A stretch of 64,000 nt of DNA from Lactiplantibacillus brownii (GTDB lineage Bacteria; Bacillota; Bacilli; Lactobacillales; Lactobacillaceae): positions 2,790,001 to 2,854,000 of the forward strand of contig NZ_JAVCWF010000001.1 of NCBI RefSeq assembly GCF_031085375.1, given 5' to 3'. Positions 38,205 through 46,707 of this stretch are shown here, piece by piece (positions within the stretch are counted from its first letter, which is position 1; each line of letters opens with the position of its first letter). Both the position numbers and the translations under genes were made by a program. The notes under the pieces were generated by a model. It was given only the letters and a program-made list of their open reading frames with translations, was not told the origin of the DNA and did no database searches.

Positions 38205-39143
38205 CTACTTCATATGTGACGCCATAAATACGGCTACTTTTTCTTCATACTGATCTGGCTGCTTGTTTAAGGCTTCCCCGTGCTTAGCACCCGGTACGAC
38301 CCAGAGCTTTTTATCTTTGACCGTTGTGGCCCGATAGTTTTCATACACCATCTTCGTGGGGACAAAAGTATCGTCTGCCCCATGAATGAAGAAGATCGGT
38401 AGTTTATTCTTCTTCAATTGGTTCACTGAACTCGCCTCTAAAAAGTTAAAATGAGCCTTCCAGTCTGCGACCCAGCTCGCCGTATAAATTAGCGGGAACT
38501 TCGGCAAGTGATACAATTGCTTCAATTCATACGCGAGTTCATCGGTGACACTCGTATAGCCACAATCTTCAATAATCGCCTTCACTTGTGAGGGCAGTTT
38601 TTCGCCGCTCATCATCATCACAGTCGCACCACCCATCGAAACGCCAAACAGGCCAATTTGGCTGTCAGATCCTAAACGACGGACGATTTGTTTGGTCCAT
38701 TTGACATAATCTAACCGATCAGGCCAGCCAAAGCCATAATAGTTTCCTTGGCTTTGACCATTTCCGCGATCATCTGGTGCCAGCACATTATACCCTTGAC
38801 GATGCCATAACCGAATATAGCTCGCCATCTGTTCTTTATTACCCATATAACCATGCGCGATCACAATCGTACGCGTCGTCTTTTTGGTTGCTGGGACAAA
38901 ATCCGCGACCAACTTCAGATGATCCGTAGCCGAGGTTTCATGCCACGTTTGCTTGTTCACCTTTTTCAACCAGGCTTTATTTTTCAACAACGTGGTGTGG
39001 CTTGTTTTTGATGTCGATGTCAGTACCTTAGGCGTGGGTTCAAAAGCAAAATGATACAGATAGAAACTACCGCCAGTAATACCAATAATTAAAACAGTGA
39101 CCAGTCCCACTAATACCAAAATCCATTTTTTCTTGGTCGTCAT
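38205..39143 (-). CDS. Membrane-anchored alpha/beta hydrolase
   Basis: A 312-aa serine hydrolase with an N-terminal signal anchor (about residues 7-30) that places the enzyme outside the cell. The triad is visible: nucleophile elbow GVSMGG, Asp in HGADDTFVP, His in GAKHGEA. IAHGYMGN forms the oxyanion region. ATG at 39143 follows GAGAGGAA; the frame continues 6 codons upstream. The family contains peptidase/esterase-like enzymes such as YqkD relatives. The substrate is unknown. It is followed closely by the DUF1836 gene's position upstream, suggesting possible co-transcription. Confidence 0.88.
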   Translation of the reverse strand: MTTKKKWILVLVGLVTVLIIGITGGSFYLYHFAFEPTPKVLTSTSKTSHTTLLKNKAWLKKVNKQTWHETSATDHLKLVADFVPATKKTTRTIVIAHGYMGNKEQMASYIRLWHRQGYNVLAPDDRGNGQSQGNYYGFGWPDRLDYVKWTKQIVRRLGSDSQIGLFGVSMGGATVMMMSGEKLPSQVKAIIEDCGYTSVTDELAYELKQLYHLPKFPLIYTASWVADWKAHFNFLEASSVNQLKKNKLPIFFIHGADDTFVPTKMVYENYRATTVKDKKLWVVPGAKHGEALNKQPDQYEEKVAVFMASHMK

Positions 39144-39170
39144 CAGTTCAATTCCTCTCATGCCGCAAGC

Positions 39171-39626
39171 TTATGCCAAAGTTTGCTGGGTTAATAGATG
39201 ATATGCCACCGTCTGAGCAGCTAATTGCACCGCTTGAGTCGTTCGATCAGTAGGCTTGACTGACACGGTTTGCCCATGTAACGTTTGTTCAAATGCCATA
39301 GCGAATGCCTCATAGCGTTTCTCAACCAAACGTGATTCACGAATGCCGTTGATTGCCTGACTAATCGTTGCCAATGAAAAGTCCTGCTTTAAAATGGTGA
39401 CAACCATCACGGCAACCACATGATTACGTTGATATTGCCGCCCCACTGGCCGACTAAAAAAATGCTGTTTCACATAACTATTCACCATGGTTTTCGTTAC
39501 CGCTGGCAATGCCAGTGGCGCCAAGGCTTGATTCACTAATTGCAATAATTGATCCATGTAAATGGGCATCGCGGGCAGTTGGTCCCACGGAGTCATTTTA
39601 AACGTTGCTAGAGCCGTTGTTGCCAT
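39171..39626 (-). CDS. DUF1836 family protein
   Basis: A 151-aa cytoplasmic protein of the DUF1836 type, with a MerR-like helix-turn-helix in the first 100 residues (PAMPIYMDQLLQLVNQAL, VTKTMVNSYVKQ and QYQRNHVVAVMVV). ATG at 39626 follows GGAGGAATGAGA. It precedes the hydrolase gene by 27 bases, so the two may form an operon. A DNA-binding role is inferred from the fold. Confidence 0.82.
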   Translation of the reverse strand: MATTALATFKMTPWDQLPAMPIYMDQLLQLVNQALAPLALPAVTKTMVNSYVKQHFFSRPVGRQYQRNHVVAVMVVTILKQDFSLATISQAINGIRESRLVEKRYEAFAMAFEQTLHGQTVSVKPTDRTTQAVQLAAQTVAYHLLTQQTLA

Positions 39627-39835
39627 TCTCATTCCTCCAATGTTAAATCTTAATTTACCTGAAACTAGCTTCGATTACAAGCAAATTCACTATATACATT
39701 AGATTATGTAGAATTATAATCTACATAATATGTATAAACAATTAACTTAATGCCAAGACTACTTGAAACCACTACCCGCTTTCCGCTAAAATAAGACATA
39801 CCCAAAACTACTGCAACAAAGAAAGGACTTTCTTC

Positions 39836-40309
39836 ATGAATAACGTTTATTTAGCAGCTCCCTTTTTTGACGATGCGCAACAAGCACGTATCGAACAAGT
39901 AAAGGCCGCATTAATTGCGAATCCAACGATCAATTCCGATGGCATTTTCCAGCCACAAGAACACCAATTTGAAGATGAGCCTTTTGGTAGCCGTGCTTGG
40001 CAACAATACGTCTACGCTTCTGACATGCGCCAAGTCCACCGGGCAGATTTAGTGGTCGCACTCTTAGATTTCGACATGACGAGCGACAATAACGAACCTG
40101 ATTCTGGCACAATGTTTGAAATCGGCGCCGCCGTCGCAGAAAAGACTCCCGTTCTGGTAGTCCAATTTGATGCGGACAAACAGTTGAACCTCATGATTGC
40201 TCAAGGTTTGACCGCTTACTTTGATGCCAGCAAAGACGGTTTACAGGAATTAGCCACTTATAACTGTGATGATTTGAAATCTAAACCTGCTAAACGGCCG
40301 GTTTTCTAA
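39836..40309 (+). CDS. ntd: Nucleoside 2-deoxyribosyltransferase
   Basis: A 157-aa enzyme that transfers 2-deoxyribose between nucleobases, a salvage function typical of lactobacilli. The N-terminus MNNVYLAAPFFDDAQ is the family signature. The nucleophile is Glu95 in DSGTMFEIGAA, and the C-terminus ends in aromatic Phe as usual. It follows AAAGGAC. Monocistronic, with its own terminator. Confidence 0.93.
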   Translation: MNNVYLAAPFFDDAQQARIEQVKAALIANPTINSDGIFQPQEHQFEDEPFGSRAWQQYVYASDMRQVHRADLVVALLDFDMTSDNNEPDSGTMFEIGAAVAEKTPVLVVQFDADKQLNLMIAQGLTAYFDASKDGLQELATYNCDDLKSKPAKRPVF

Positions 40310-40325
40310 ATTTTAAGATAACTCG

Positions 40326-40357
40326 AACGCCTGGAGATCAACTGCCAAGCGTTTTTT
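40326..40357 (+). terminator. Terminator of ntd
   Basis: AACGCCTGG pairs with CCAAGCGTT (one mismatch), followed by TTTTTT. Confidence 0.82.
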
Positions 40358-40399
40358 ATTTTAGCTGATATTATTCACCGAATGCGCTTAAAGATATGA

Positions 40400-40579
40400 A
40401 AGCCCCACGCTATCTATGATGCCAAGCAGCAATACAAGAAGGCTGCAAAATACTATCAAGCCGCTTACAAATCTGTTGATATTACTGGGGACATTAATTT
40501 GGCACAACTTTATCTAGACGGCAAAGGTGTCAAATTAGGCAGCGATACTGCAAAACAAGCGTTAGCTAAACTTAATTAG
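40400..40579 (+). pseudogene. 3' remnant of a Sel1-repeat protein gene
   Basis: An open frame of 59 codons after an in-frame TGA, with no start codon or ribosome-binding site. Its translation contains a clear Sel1-like repeat (INLAQLYLDGKGVKLGSDTA) ending in KQALAKLN. A terminator follows. It looks like the surviving end of a larger gene, deleted at its 5' side next to ntd. Confidence 0.55.
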
Positions 40580-40595
40580 TGATAATTTGCCAGTA

Positions 40596-40633
40596 AAAAA
40601 GCCACACCTTTTCATACGAAGATGTGGCTTTTT
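40596..40633 (+). terminator. Terminator after the Sel1 remnant
   Basis: AAAAAGCCACACCTT pairs with AAGATGTGGCTTTTT (one mismatch). The loop is eight bases. Confidence 0.82.
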
Positions 40634-40753
40634 GCTATCTATAATGGTCATTCGAAAACGCGTACCATCTTATTTGAATAATTAGGTTTATCAACAACCA
40701 ACTATTGTAGCCCAGCTGTCGTATTTATAGCTGTAGTCTTAACTTTTCGCTCC

Positions 40754-40865
40754 GGTTGGTCCGGGCCCCAAAGTGCGGTCTCACAAGCTGATCTTTCTCT
40801 AAACTGGAAGTGAACCAGCAAAGGGAAACTTCGCCACTAAGCACCAGCCATCCCTGTGCTAAATC
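40754..40865. repeat. Structured intergenic repeat, diverged copy of the 58.8 kb element
   Basis: Contains GCGGTCTCACAAGCTGA and TTCGCCACTAAGCACC, which match in order the reverse complement of parts of 58774-58917 (GCGGTCTCACAAGCCGA and TTCACCACTGAGCCC). Weak arms GGTTGGT and ACCAGCC close it. It lies in the 820-base gene-free gap between ntd and the LysR gene. Confidence 0.5.
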
Positions 40866-40945
40866 AGAAAATCTAATCAATCGACTTTCGTTGAGCCCTG
40901 ATTATGTCAGTGCTTTATTGATTACAACCAGTATTTTACGTCAGA

Positions 40946-41099
40946 GTGGGCCAGTTCGTTCGCCGTGTCGAGACACTTAGCTGGGTGATTTCCCCAGGTT
41001 AGTGTCTGGCCGACTTTTAAGACGCGATTTTCGGCTTGAAAGCGCCCTGCAGACCGGTCTTTGGCTGTAGGTCACCTCACAGCGAACGTGCTGGCCCAC
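40946..41099. repeat. 154-nt multi-stem structured element
   Basis: Long closing arms: GTGGGCCAG-TT-CGTTCGC (40946-40963) pair with GCGAACG-TG-CTGGCCCAC (41082-41099). Inside are three hairpins: GACACT...TGGG with CCCCAG...AGTGTC, CTTTTAAG with CTTGAAAG, and CTGCAGACC with GGTCTTTGGCTGTAG. Part of the second hairpin (41000-41014) can pair instead with 41121-41135, which reaches the LysR stop. There is no ORF. It resembles a cloverleaf RNA or a structured insertion repeat, but no tRNA features are present. Confidence 0.6.
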
Positions 41100-41132
41100 G
41101 GAGACGGATAACTTTAGGTCGTCGACCAGACA

Positions 41133-41999
41133 CTAGTCTCGATCACCATTAAAATAATCCACAAACTGTTGTTGATAACGATTTAACTTGGCCTGCCTCA
41201 AATAACAGAGATTGATATCCGCCACAACGGTAGGTTCAATGGGTAAAGCCACTAAGTCTGGATCTGCTGGCACCAACTTTTGCATCAATAGTGAGACTCC
41301 GAGCCCTTTTTTGACAAAATTCAAAATGTTTTCAACAATCCGATCCGCATAAATCACATTGGGCGTAAAACCGTTTTTCTGACAAATCTGGACACAAAGT
41401 TCATAGGGCCGTGAATTGACTGGCTGAAAAATGAAGTCCTCCGTTGCTAACTGCTTAATATGCACACTTTTCTGTTGCGCTAGCGGATGCTCCTTCGGTA
41501 AAACTGCCACTAAATGGTCTTCGGTATACGGTAATTGCGTGAAAAGTTCCCCATTTTGAACATCCTTGACGAAGGCAAAATCAATCGTCTTATTTGCTAA
41601 CATCGGCTCCAAGTCTTCCGATGGCCCCGTTTTCACTCTACAACGAATCTGTTGCGAACTCATAAAACCAGTGATCAAATCTAAGATGCCATATTCATTG
41701 ATTGACGGAATACCACCAATGACTAAACCGCTATCTTCGGAATGCCGCCGATTGATTTCATCAGCCGCTTGCTCAGATAATAGTTTGATCTTGGTGGCGT
41801 ACTTTAAATAGATCTCACCATACGGCGTCAACTTAACTTGCCGAGTGGTCCGTTCAAACAACGGTACACCTAACTCACCTTCCAAGCGCTTGATTCTTTT
41901 CGAAAAGGACGACTGTGAAATGTAACAAGCATCCGCCGCTTCCGAAAAGTTCTGCGTTTTGACTAGGGCTAAAAAATTATCTAAATATTTCAAATCCAT
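41133..41999 (-). CDS. LysR-family transcriptional regulator
   Basis: A 288-aa LTTR with the N-terminal winged helix-turn-helix (FSEAADACYISQSSFSKRI, about 17-35) and a C-terminal periplasmic-binding-type effector domain (about 88-285). It is divergent from the ceramidase-fold/PTS/amidohydrolase operon across a 162-base gap, the classic arrangement of an LTTR with its target. The effector is probably a pathway intermediate. Its 3' end overlaps the edge of a structured element. Confidence 0.9.
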   Translation of the reverse strand: MDLKYLDNFLALVKTQNFSEAADACYISQSSFSKRIKRLEGELGVPLFERTTRQVKLTPYGEIYLKYATKIKLLSEQAADEINRRHSEDSGLVIGGIPSINEYGILDLITGFMSSQQIRCRVKTGPSEDLEPMLANKTIDFAFVKDVQNGELFTQLPYTEDHLVAVLPKEHPLAQQKSVHIKQLATEDFIFQPVNSRPYELCVQICQKNGFTPNVIYADRIVENILNFVKKGLGVSLLMQKLVPADPDLVALPIEPTVVADINLCYLRQAKLNRYQQQFVDYFNGDRD

Positions 42000-42059
42000 G
42001 TTCCGACACTCCCATCAATGCGAAATTGGTCTAATTAAGCTTTTTATTCCTTACAGGCA

Positions 42060-42109
42060 TAAGTATAGTCAGACTTAGAATTGCGTGTCAATGGTTAGCG
42101 GACCATAAT
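42060..42109 (+). promoter_or_regulatory. Divergent promoter of the ceramidase-fold operon with LTTR-like dyad
   Basis: TTGCGT (42081-42086), 17-bp spacer, CATAAT (42104-42109). Just upstream of the -35 lies AAGT-N8-ACTT (42061-42076), a weak dyad where LysR-type activators often bind. Transcription from here excludes the ATG at 42108 and supports the TTG start at 42162. Confidence 0.6.
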
Positions 42110-42161
42110 GGGCACTGTAAAGAAAACGGTTACACAGATAATTAGAAAGGAGCACAGGCTT

Positions 42162-43400
42162 TTGAAAACAATTCAAGTGGGATTTGGTAAAGCTGTGATT
42201 GATTTTAAACCAACCGACTTCCCCATCCGAGAATTTGCTAAACAATTGGATACGCTTAATAGTCGAATCATGTTGATTGCTGGGCCTCAGCCATTTGTAC
42301 TCGTTTCATTGGATCTGACCTCATTACCCAATCACCGAGTCATTGAACTTTTCAAAGACAAGGTGGCAGCAACATTGTCAGTGGCACCAGCCAATATTTG
42401 GATCACGGTAACGCACACTTTCGCTGCGCCGCATCTACCAAGCAACCCGCAAACCGCTGCTGCTCATCAAATTTACGATTTCATTCTCGCCAAATTGATG
42501 GCTAGCTTAGTGATGAGTTGCCAAGCCGCGCAACAAGATCTGCAACCAGTTAAGTTGGGGCACGCGGTGGTTGACTGCCCACTAAACGTCAACCGCAATG
42601 TTGCCACTCCGGCTGGCTGGTGGCTCGGTCGAAATTTTGCAGGCTATTCCAATCATCAACTACGTGTCTGGGCCTTTCAAAAAGCGGACGGTCAGCGCCA
42701 CTTGCTTGTTAATTACGACCTACAACCAAGCGTCTTAGACCACCTCACCGATGATGCCGACCAACGCATGATTTCCAGTGATTTAGTGGGTTTTGGCTTA
42801 AAGAAATATGAAACAGATCAGCAAGTGGCCATCTTCTTACCCGGTGCCGCCGGTGATCAGCGACCATTGTTTGTTGGTCATAACGATGAACCCTTTGCCG
42901 TGGCTAAAAGTTTAATGCAACGTCAAGGTGACGTCTTCTATGAAAGTATTCAACAAGCCGTCCAAACAATCACCACTTGGACAACACTCAGCCAAGTTCA
43001 ACAGGTTGCGCAACCAATGACGTTACCGACAAAGGTTCAAAAATTGACGACGTTTGAGTTAACCCCAACCCATCAAGACGACTTCGAGCCCACTGGTGCC
43101 ACGGTTGATCTAAGTGTTGTTGGGATAAAGCTCAACCAGTTATTATTAATTGGCACGCAACCAGAATTGAACAGTCAATTTGGTAACAAGTGCCGCCATG
43201 CTTTAGGTACTGACCAAACGACCATGGTTGCCACACTCGTTAATGGAGCGGCCAAGTATTTACCAGAAGCCCGCGACTTCGATCAGGTCACCTATCAAGC
43301 CATGAACACGCACTTAGGTCGTGGTTCAGATCAGCTCGTTTTGAAGGCTTGCACCCAGTTAGGCCAAAAATTAATTAAGGAGGATGCTGCCAAATGTTAG
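42162..43400 (+). CDS. Neutral-ceramidase-fold protein A, likely altered active site
   Basis: A 412-aa cytoplasmic protein. TTG at 42162 follows AAAGGAG, and the start MKTIQVGFGKAVIDF matches the usual opening of neutral/alkaline ceramidase N-terminal domains (GxGkxDIT). Residues 84-87 read THTF where the family has THTH. The second Zn-His region is replaced (LLVNYDLQP before ISSDLVG). The nucleophile-loop equivalent GAAGDQRP (Gly228-Pro235) is well kept. No signal peptide. It overlaps the next gene by 7 bases. With a paralogue of nearly equal length following, it may form a heteromer. The family hydrolyses N-acyl amide bonds; the substrate here is unknown. Confidence 0.7.
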   Translation: MKTIQVGFGKAVIDFKPTDFPIREFAKQLDTLNSRIMLIAGPQPFVLVSLDLTSLPNHRVIELFKDKVAATLSVAPANIWITVTHTFAAPHLPSNPQTAAAHQIYDFILAKLMASLVMSCQAAQQDLQPVKLGHAVVDCPLNVNRNVATPAGWWLGRNFAGYSNHQLRVWAFQKADGQRHLLVNYDLQPSVLDHLTDDADQRMISSDLVGFGLKKYETDQQVAIFLPGAAGDQRPLFVGHNDEPFAVAKSLMQRQGDVFYESIQQAVQTITTWTTLSQVQQVAQPMTLPTKVQKLTTFELTPTHQDDFEPTGATVDLSVVGIKLNQLLLIGTQPELNSQFGNKCRHALGTDQTTMVATLVNGAAKYLPEARDFDQVTYQAMNTHLGRGSDQLVLKACTQLGQKLIKEDAAKC

Positions 43401-44635
43401 TTGGACATGCTAGAAAAGATATTACCCCAACCGCACCATTTTATTTGTTGGGCTATAAAACACCGTTACGCAATCAACCTGCGAAAGGCGTCCATGATCA
43501 TATTTTTATCAATGCGTTACTTTTCTACGATGAAAAAGGTGATGAATGCTTCTTAGCTACCGGGGATCTGTTGGAATTAGAAGACGTCGTTGCGGCCGAT
43601 ATTCGACAACGCATCAGTCGCCAGTATGGCATCGCGATGGATCACGTCATTATTGGCGTCACCCATGACCACCATTCCGTTCGGGATTATCACCGAACCT
43701 GGGAATTTGGTAAGTTCAGTCAAAGTTACTACGACTTCTTCGTAAACAGTTTCCTAGCTGCCTTCGAAGAATGTCGTGAAACATTAACCGATGTGACCGT
43801 GCAATATGGTCAGCGTGAAATTTTCGGTTACTACAGCAATCGAAATCATCCCAACAAGCCATCAGATAATGCCGTCAGTGTCATCAAGTTTATGCAAAAC
43901 GGTCAAGCCGTGGCTGGCATCGTTAATATGGCCGTCCACTCCACCGTGTTAGGTCCAGATAACCAATATTTAACCGCAGATTTAGCCGGCAATACCTGCG
44001 CGAAACTCGCTGAAGATTGGGGCTTTTTCCCCTTAATGTTAATTGGCTGTGCCGCGGATTCTAGCAATCGCTATGAACGCCAAGGTCGTGACTTCTCCGA
44101 ACTAGAACGGGTCACAACGGGTTTATCACAAGCGATTGCCAAGATTCAAACGCCTAAGACCATCGAGCTGGGCAAAATTCGAACTTTGACTTTAAGCCAT
44201 GAAGTGGTTAACGATAAGAAGCTTTATGATGAACAATTGACTCAGATGATTGCGGATTTGAAGAGTGGCGCTAAAAAGTCGGTTGGGTCACAACCAGTCG
44301 CTGCCATCATTGAAAAATGTGAAGGCCAACTGCAACAACCGCAGTTCCATGACTTACTCAGTCTACAAATTCTGGATCTTGGTAACTTACGGCTTTTCAT
44401 TTTTCCAGGCGAGCTAGCTTCAGCTGGTGCTAAGTTGCTCCGCGCTTCCACTGACAAAACCGTCTTGATTGCTGGGTACTGCGATGGGTTCCACTATTAT
44501 TTCCTACAAGCTCAAGATTACGGCTTATCGTTTGAAACGATTGGTAATCCAGTCCCCGCGGGTACCTTCGAGGAGATCATTGCAAAATTTGTCAGTGGCA
44601 GTCGCTTACTAGATGTGTACGAGAAAAACAACTAA
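43394..44635 (+). CDS. Neutral-ceramidase-fold protein B, metal-site histidines present
   Basis: A 413-aa protein opening with MLVGHARKDITPTAPFYLLG, the family signature. Candidate Zn ligands are His91 and His93 in THDHHS and His182 in MAVHSTVLG, followed by LTADLAG. The nucleophile-loop equivalent reads GCAADSSNR, with serines at the right place. It follows AAGGAGG and overlaps the stop of paralogue A. No signal peptide, so it acts inside the cell, presumably on a compound brought in by the PTS encoded next. Amide or N-acyl hydrolysis is inferred from the fold only. Confidence 0.75.
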   Translation: MLVGHARKDITPTAPFYLLGYKTPLRNQPAKGVHDHIFINALLFYDEKGDECFLATGDLLELEDVVAADIRQRISRQYGIAMDHVIIGVTHDHHSVRDYHRTWEFGKFSQSYYDFFVNSFLAAFEECRETLTDVTVQYGQREIFGYYSNRNHPNKPSDNAVSVIKFMQNGQAVAGIVNMAVHSTVLGPDNQYLTADLAGNTCAKLAEDWGFFPLMLIGCAADSSNRYERQGRDFSELERVTTGLSQAIAKIQTPKTIELGKIRTLTLSHEVVNDKKLYDEQLTQMIADLKSGAKKSVGSQPVAAIIEKCEGQLQQPQFHDLLSLQILDLGNLRLFIFPGELASAGAKLLRASTDKTVLIAGYCDGFHYYFLQAQDYGLSFETIGNPVPAGTFEEIIAKFVSGSRLLDVYEKNN

Positions 44636-44731
44636 CTCATTAAGGAGCCATAATCGGGACTCCATCATAAAAATCGATTATTGTATGTCAATTAAATTTG
44701 ATAAATACAACAATTGAAAGGGTTGTTCAAA

Positions 44732-46681
44732 ATGGATTACAAACCATTAGCTAAAGACATTCTTGAAAATGTCGGTACCAAAAGTAACGTTCAAAGCATT
44801 ACCCACTGTGTCACCCGAGTGCGATTCGTTTTAAAAGACGAGTCCCAGGCCAACGATGCCGCCATCAAAAATTTAGATGGTGTGCTGGATGTGGTGAAGC
44901 AAGGTGGTCAATACCAAGTGGTCATCGGTCCTAGTGTTGGCAGTGTTTATGAGGCTATTTTAGCCGTTGCAAAGTTTCCAGATAGCGTCGTTGCCGGTAA
45001 TGATACCGCAGCGCCAACTGGTGGCGACGATGATGAAAAGGGCTTTTTGAACAAAGCCCTCGGTTTAATCAGTTCAATCTTTATTCCCGTTTTAGGCCTA
45101 TTGTCTGGCGCCGGGATGATCAAAGCGATTCTTTCACTTTGTACCGTCACTGGCCTCTTAACTGACAAGAGCGGTACTTATATTATTCTAAGTGCTTTAG
45201 GTGACACGCTATTCTACTTCTTCCCAGTCGTCATTGGCTGGAGTGCCGCTCGTAAGTTTGGTTTGAAGGAAATTTATGGGGTTACCTTAGGCGCATTCTT
45301 GGTCTATCCAACCTTGGCAACTGCCGCCAGCAGTACCGCCGTTTCAACCATTTTCAAAGGAACCATCTTTGCTTTGAAATATAAATTGACCTTCTTAGGA
45401 ATTCCGGTCGCATTACAGTCATACGCTAGCACGGTCATTCCTATCATTATCATCGTTTGGTTCGCAAGCTACGTTTACAAGTACTGCGACAAAGTCATTC
45501 CAGATGTTTTAAAGATGGTCTTTGTCCCCTTCTTCACACTACTCATTGCCGGAATCGTTAGTTTGATTATCATCGGCCCAATCGCCATGATTTTGCAAAA
45601 CATCTTGAGTGATACGGTTCTCTGGTTAGTTGGTTTGAACAAAGGGATTGCCGGTTTCCTGCTTGGTTTCTTCTGGAGTATTTTGGTTATGTTTGGCTTA
45701 CATTGGGCCGTTATCCCATTCTTTGCCATCGACGTTGCGCACTATGGCTACGATGTGATCAACCCCTTGATTTTTGCTGGTGGTTTAGCCGTTTTGGGCT
45801 CCGCAGTTGGGGTTGCAATTCGTGCTCGCGATGAACGTGTCAAGAGTATGTCTGTCGCTGCTGCCATTTCAGCCTTCTTCGGGATTAATGAACCAGCCCT
45901 TTACGGTGTCTTGATTCCACGTAAAAAGATCCTGTTATCTTCGTTCACTGCTGCTGGGATTGGTGGGGCCATCGCTGGCTTCTCTGGTTCAAAACTTTAC
46001 TCATTCGGTGCGAGTGGGATCTTAGGCCTACCTTGTTTCATTAATCCTAAAGGGATCGATGCTGGTTTCATTGGTTTATGTCTCAGTGGGGTCATTGCCT
46101 TTGCAATTGCTTTAGTTGCCGCCTTAGTCTTAGGCGCTAAAAAGGATGCTGCTGATCCTAAACAAGCTCAAAAAGCCGTTGAACATAGTGACGTTTATGC
46201 CCCAGTTGCTGGCGAAAGTTTCGATTTAACGACCGTCAACGATGATGTTTTCTCAAAATTGATCTTAGGTGATGGGATTGCCATCAAGCCTAGTGAAGGC
46301 AACGTTTACGCACCAGCTGCTGGCGTTATCCGCGTCGCTTATCCGACCGGCCATGCCGTGGGGATGGTCACAGATGATGGTGAAGAACTCTTAATTCATA
46401 TCGGGATTGACACCGTTAATTTACAAGGCAAACACTTTAAAATGCATGTGAACCAGGGGATGCGGGTCAAGAAAGGTGAATTGCTCGTTGAATTTGACGA
46501 ACCAGCCATTACCGCTGCAGGCTACGACACAACTGTCATGATGGTCGTCACCAAGACTGATCGGTTGAAGAGCGTTATGCCGACCCAATTCGGTCCAGTT
46601 ACAAAAGACACTAAAGTTTTAAATGTTGAATTAAAAGAATTGACGACTGATGCGGATACCGCAGCAATCGCAAGTCACTAA
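44732..46681 (+). CDS. PTS beta-glucoside-family EIIBCA permease
   Basis: A 649-aa three-domain permease: EIIB (about 1-85; phosphocysteine in ITHCVTRVRF), EIIC with about ten helices (about 110-475; FFGINEPALYGV), and glucose-type EIIA (about 500-640; His in LLIHIGIDTVNLQG). ATG at 44732 follows GAAAGGG. It has no BglG-type leader; control probably comes from the divergent LysR gene. No phospho-beta-glucosidase is encoded nearby. Instead the partners are ceramidase-fold and amidohydrolase-fold proteins, which suggests an unusual glycoside or amino-sugar derivative as substrate. Confidence 0.92.
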   Translation: MDYKPLAKDILENVGTKSNVQSITHCVTRVRFVLKDESQANDAAIKNLDGVLDVVKQGGQYQVVIGPSVGSVYEAILAVAKFPDSVVAGNDTAAPTGGDDDEKGFLNKALGLISSIFIPVLGLLSGAGMIKAILSLCTVTGLLTDKSGTYIILSALGDTLFYFFPVVIGWSAARKFGLKEIYGVTLGAFLVYPTLATAASSTAVSTIFKGTIFALKYKLTFLGIPVALQSYASTVIPIIIIVWFASYVYKYCDKVIPDVLKMVFVPFFTLLIAGIVSLIIIGPIAMILQNILSDTVLWLVGLNKGIAGFLLGFFWSILVMFGLHWAVIPFFAIDVAHYGYDVINPLIFAGGLAVLGSAVGVAIRARDERVKSMSVAAAISAFFGINEPALYGVLIPRKKILLSSFTAAGIGGAIAGFSGSKLYSFGASGILGLPCFINPKGIDAGFIGLCLSGVIAFAIALVAALVLGAKKDAADPKQAQKAVEHSDVYAPVAGESFDLTTVNDDVFSKLILGDGIAIKPSEGNVYAPAAGVIRVAYPTGHAVGMVTDDGEELLIHIGIDTVNLQGKHFKMHVNQGMRVKKGELLVEFDEPAITAAGYDTTVMMVVTKTDRLKSVMPTQFGPVTKDTKVLNVELKELTTDADTAAIASH

Positions 46682-46707
46682 GTTTTAACGACAAGGAGAG
46701 ATTCAGA

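Noticed and set aside
40946-41099. tRNA or tmRNA identity for the cloverleaf-like element
   Set aside because: No T-loop GGTTCGA consensus, no CCA end and no anticodon-like seven-base loop. Arm lengths do not fit.
44636-44731. A BglG-type RAT leader before the EIIBCA gene
   Set aside because: Only weak hairpins (GGAG/CTCC and TTGTAT/ATACAA) are seen; there is no RAT consensus and no overlapping terminator with a T-run.
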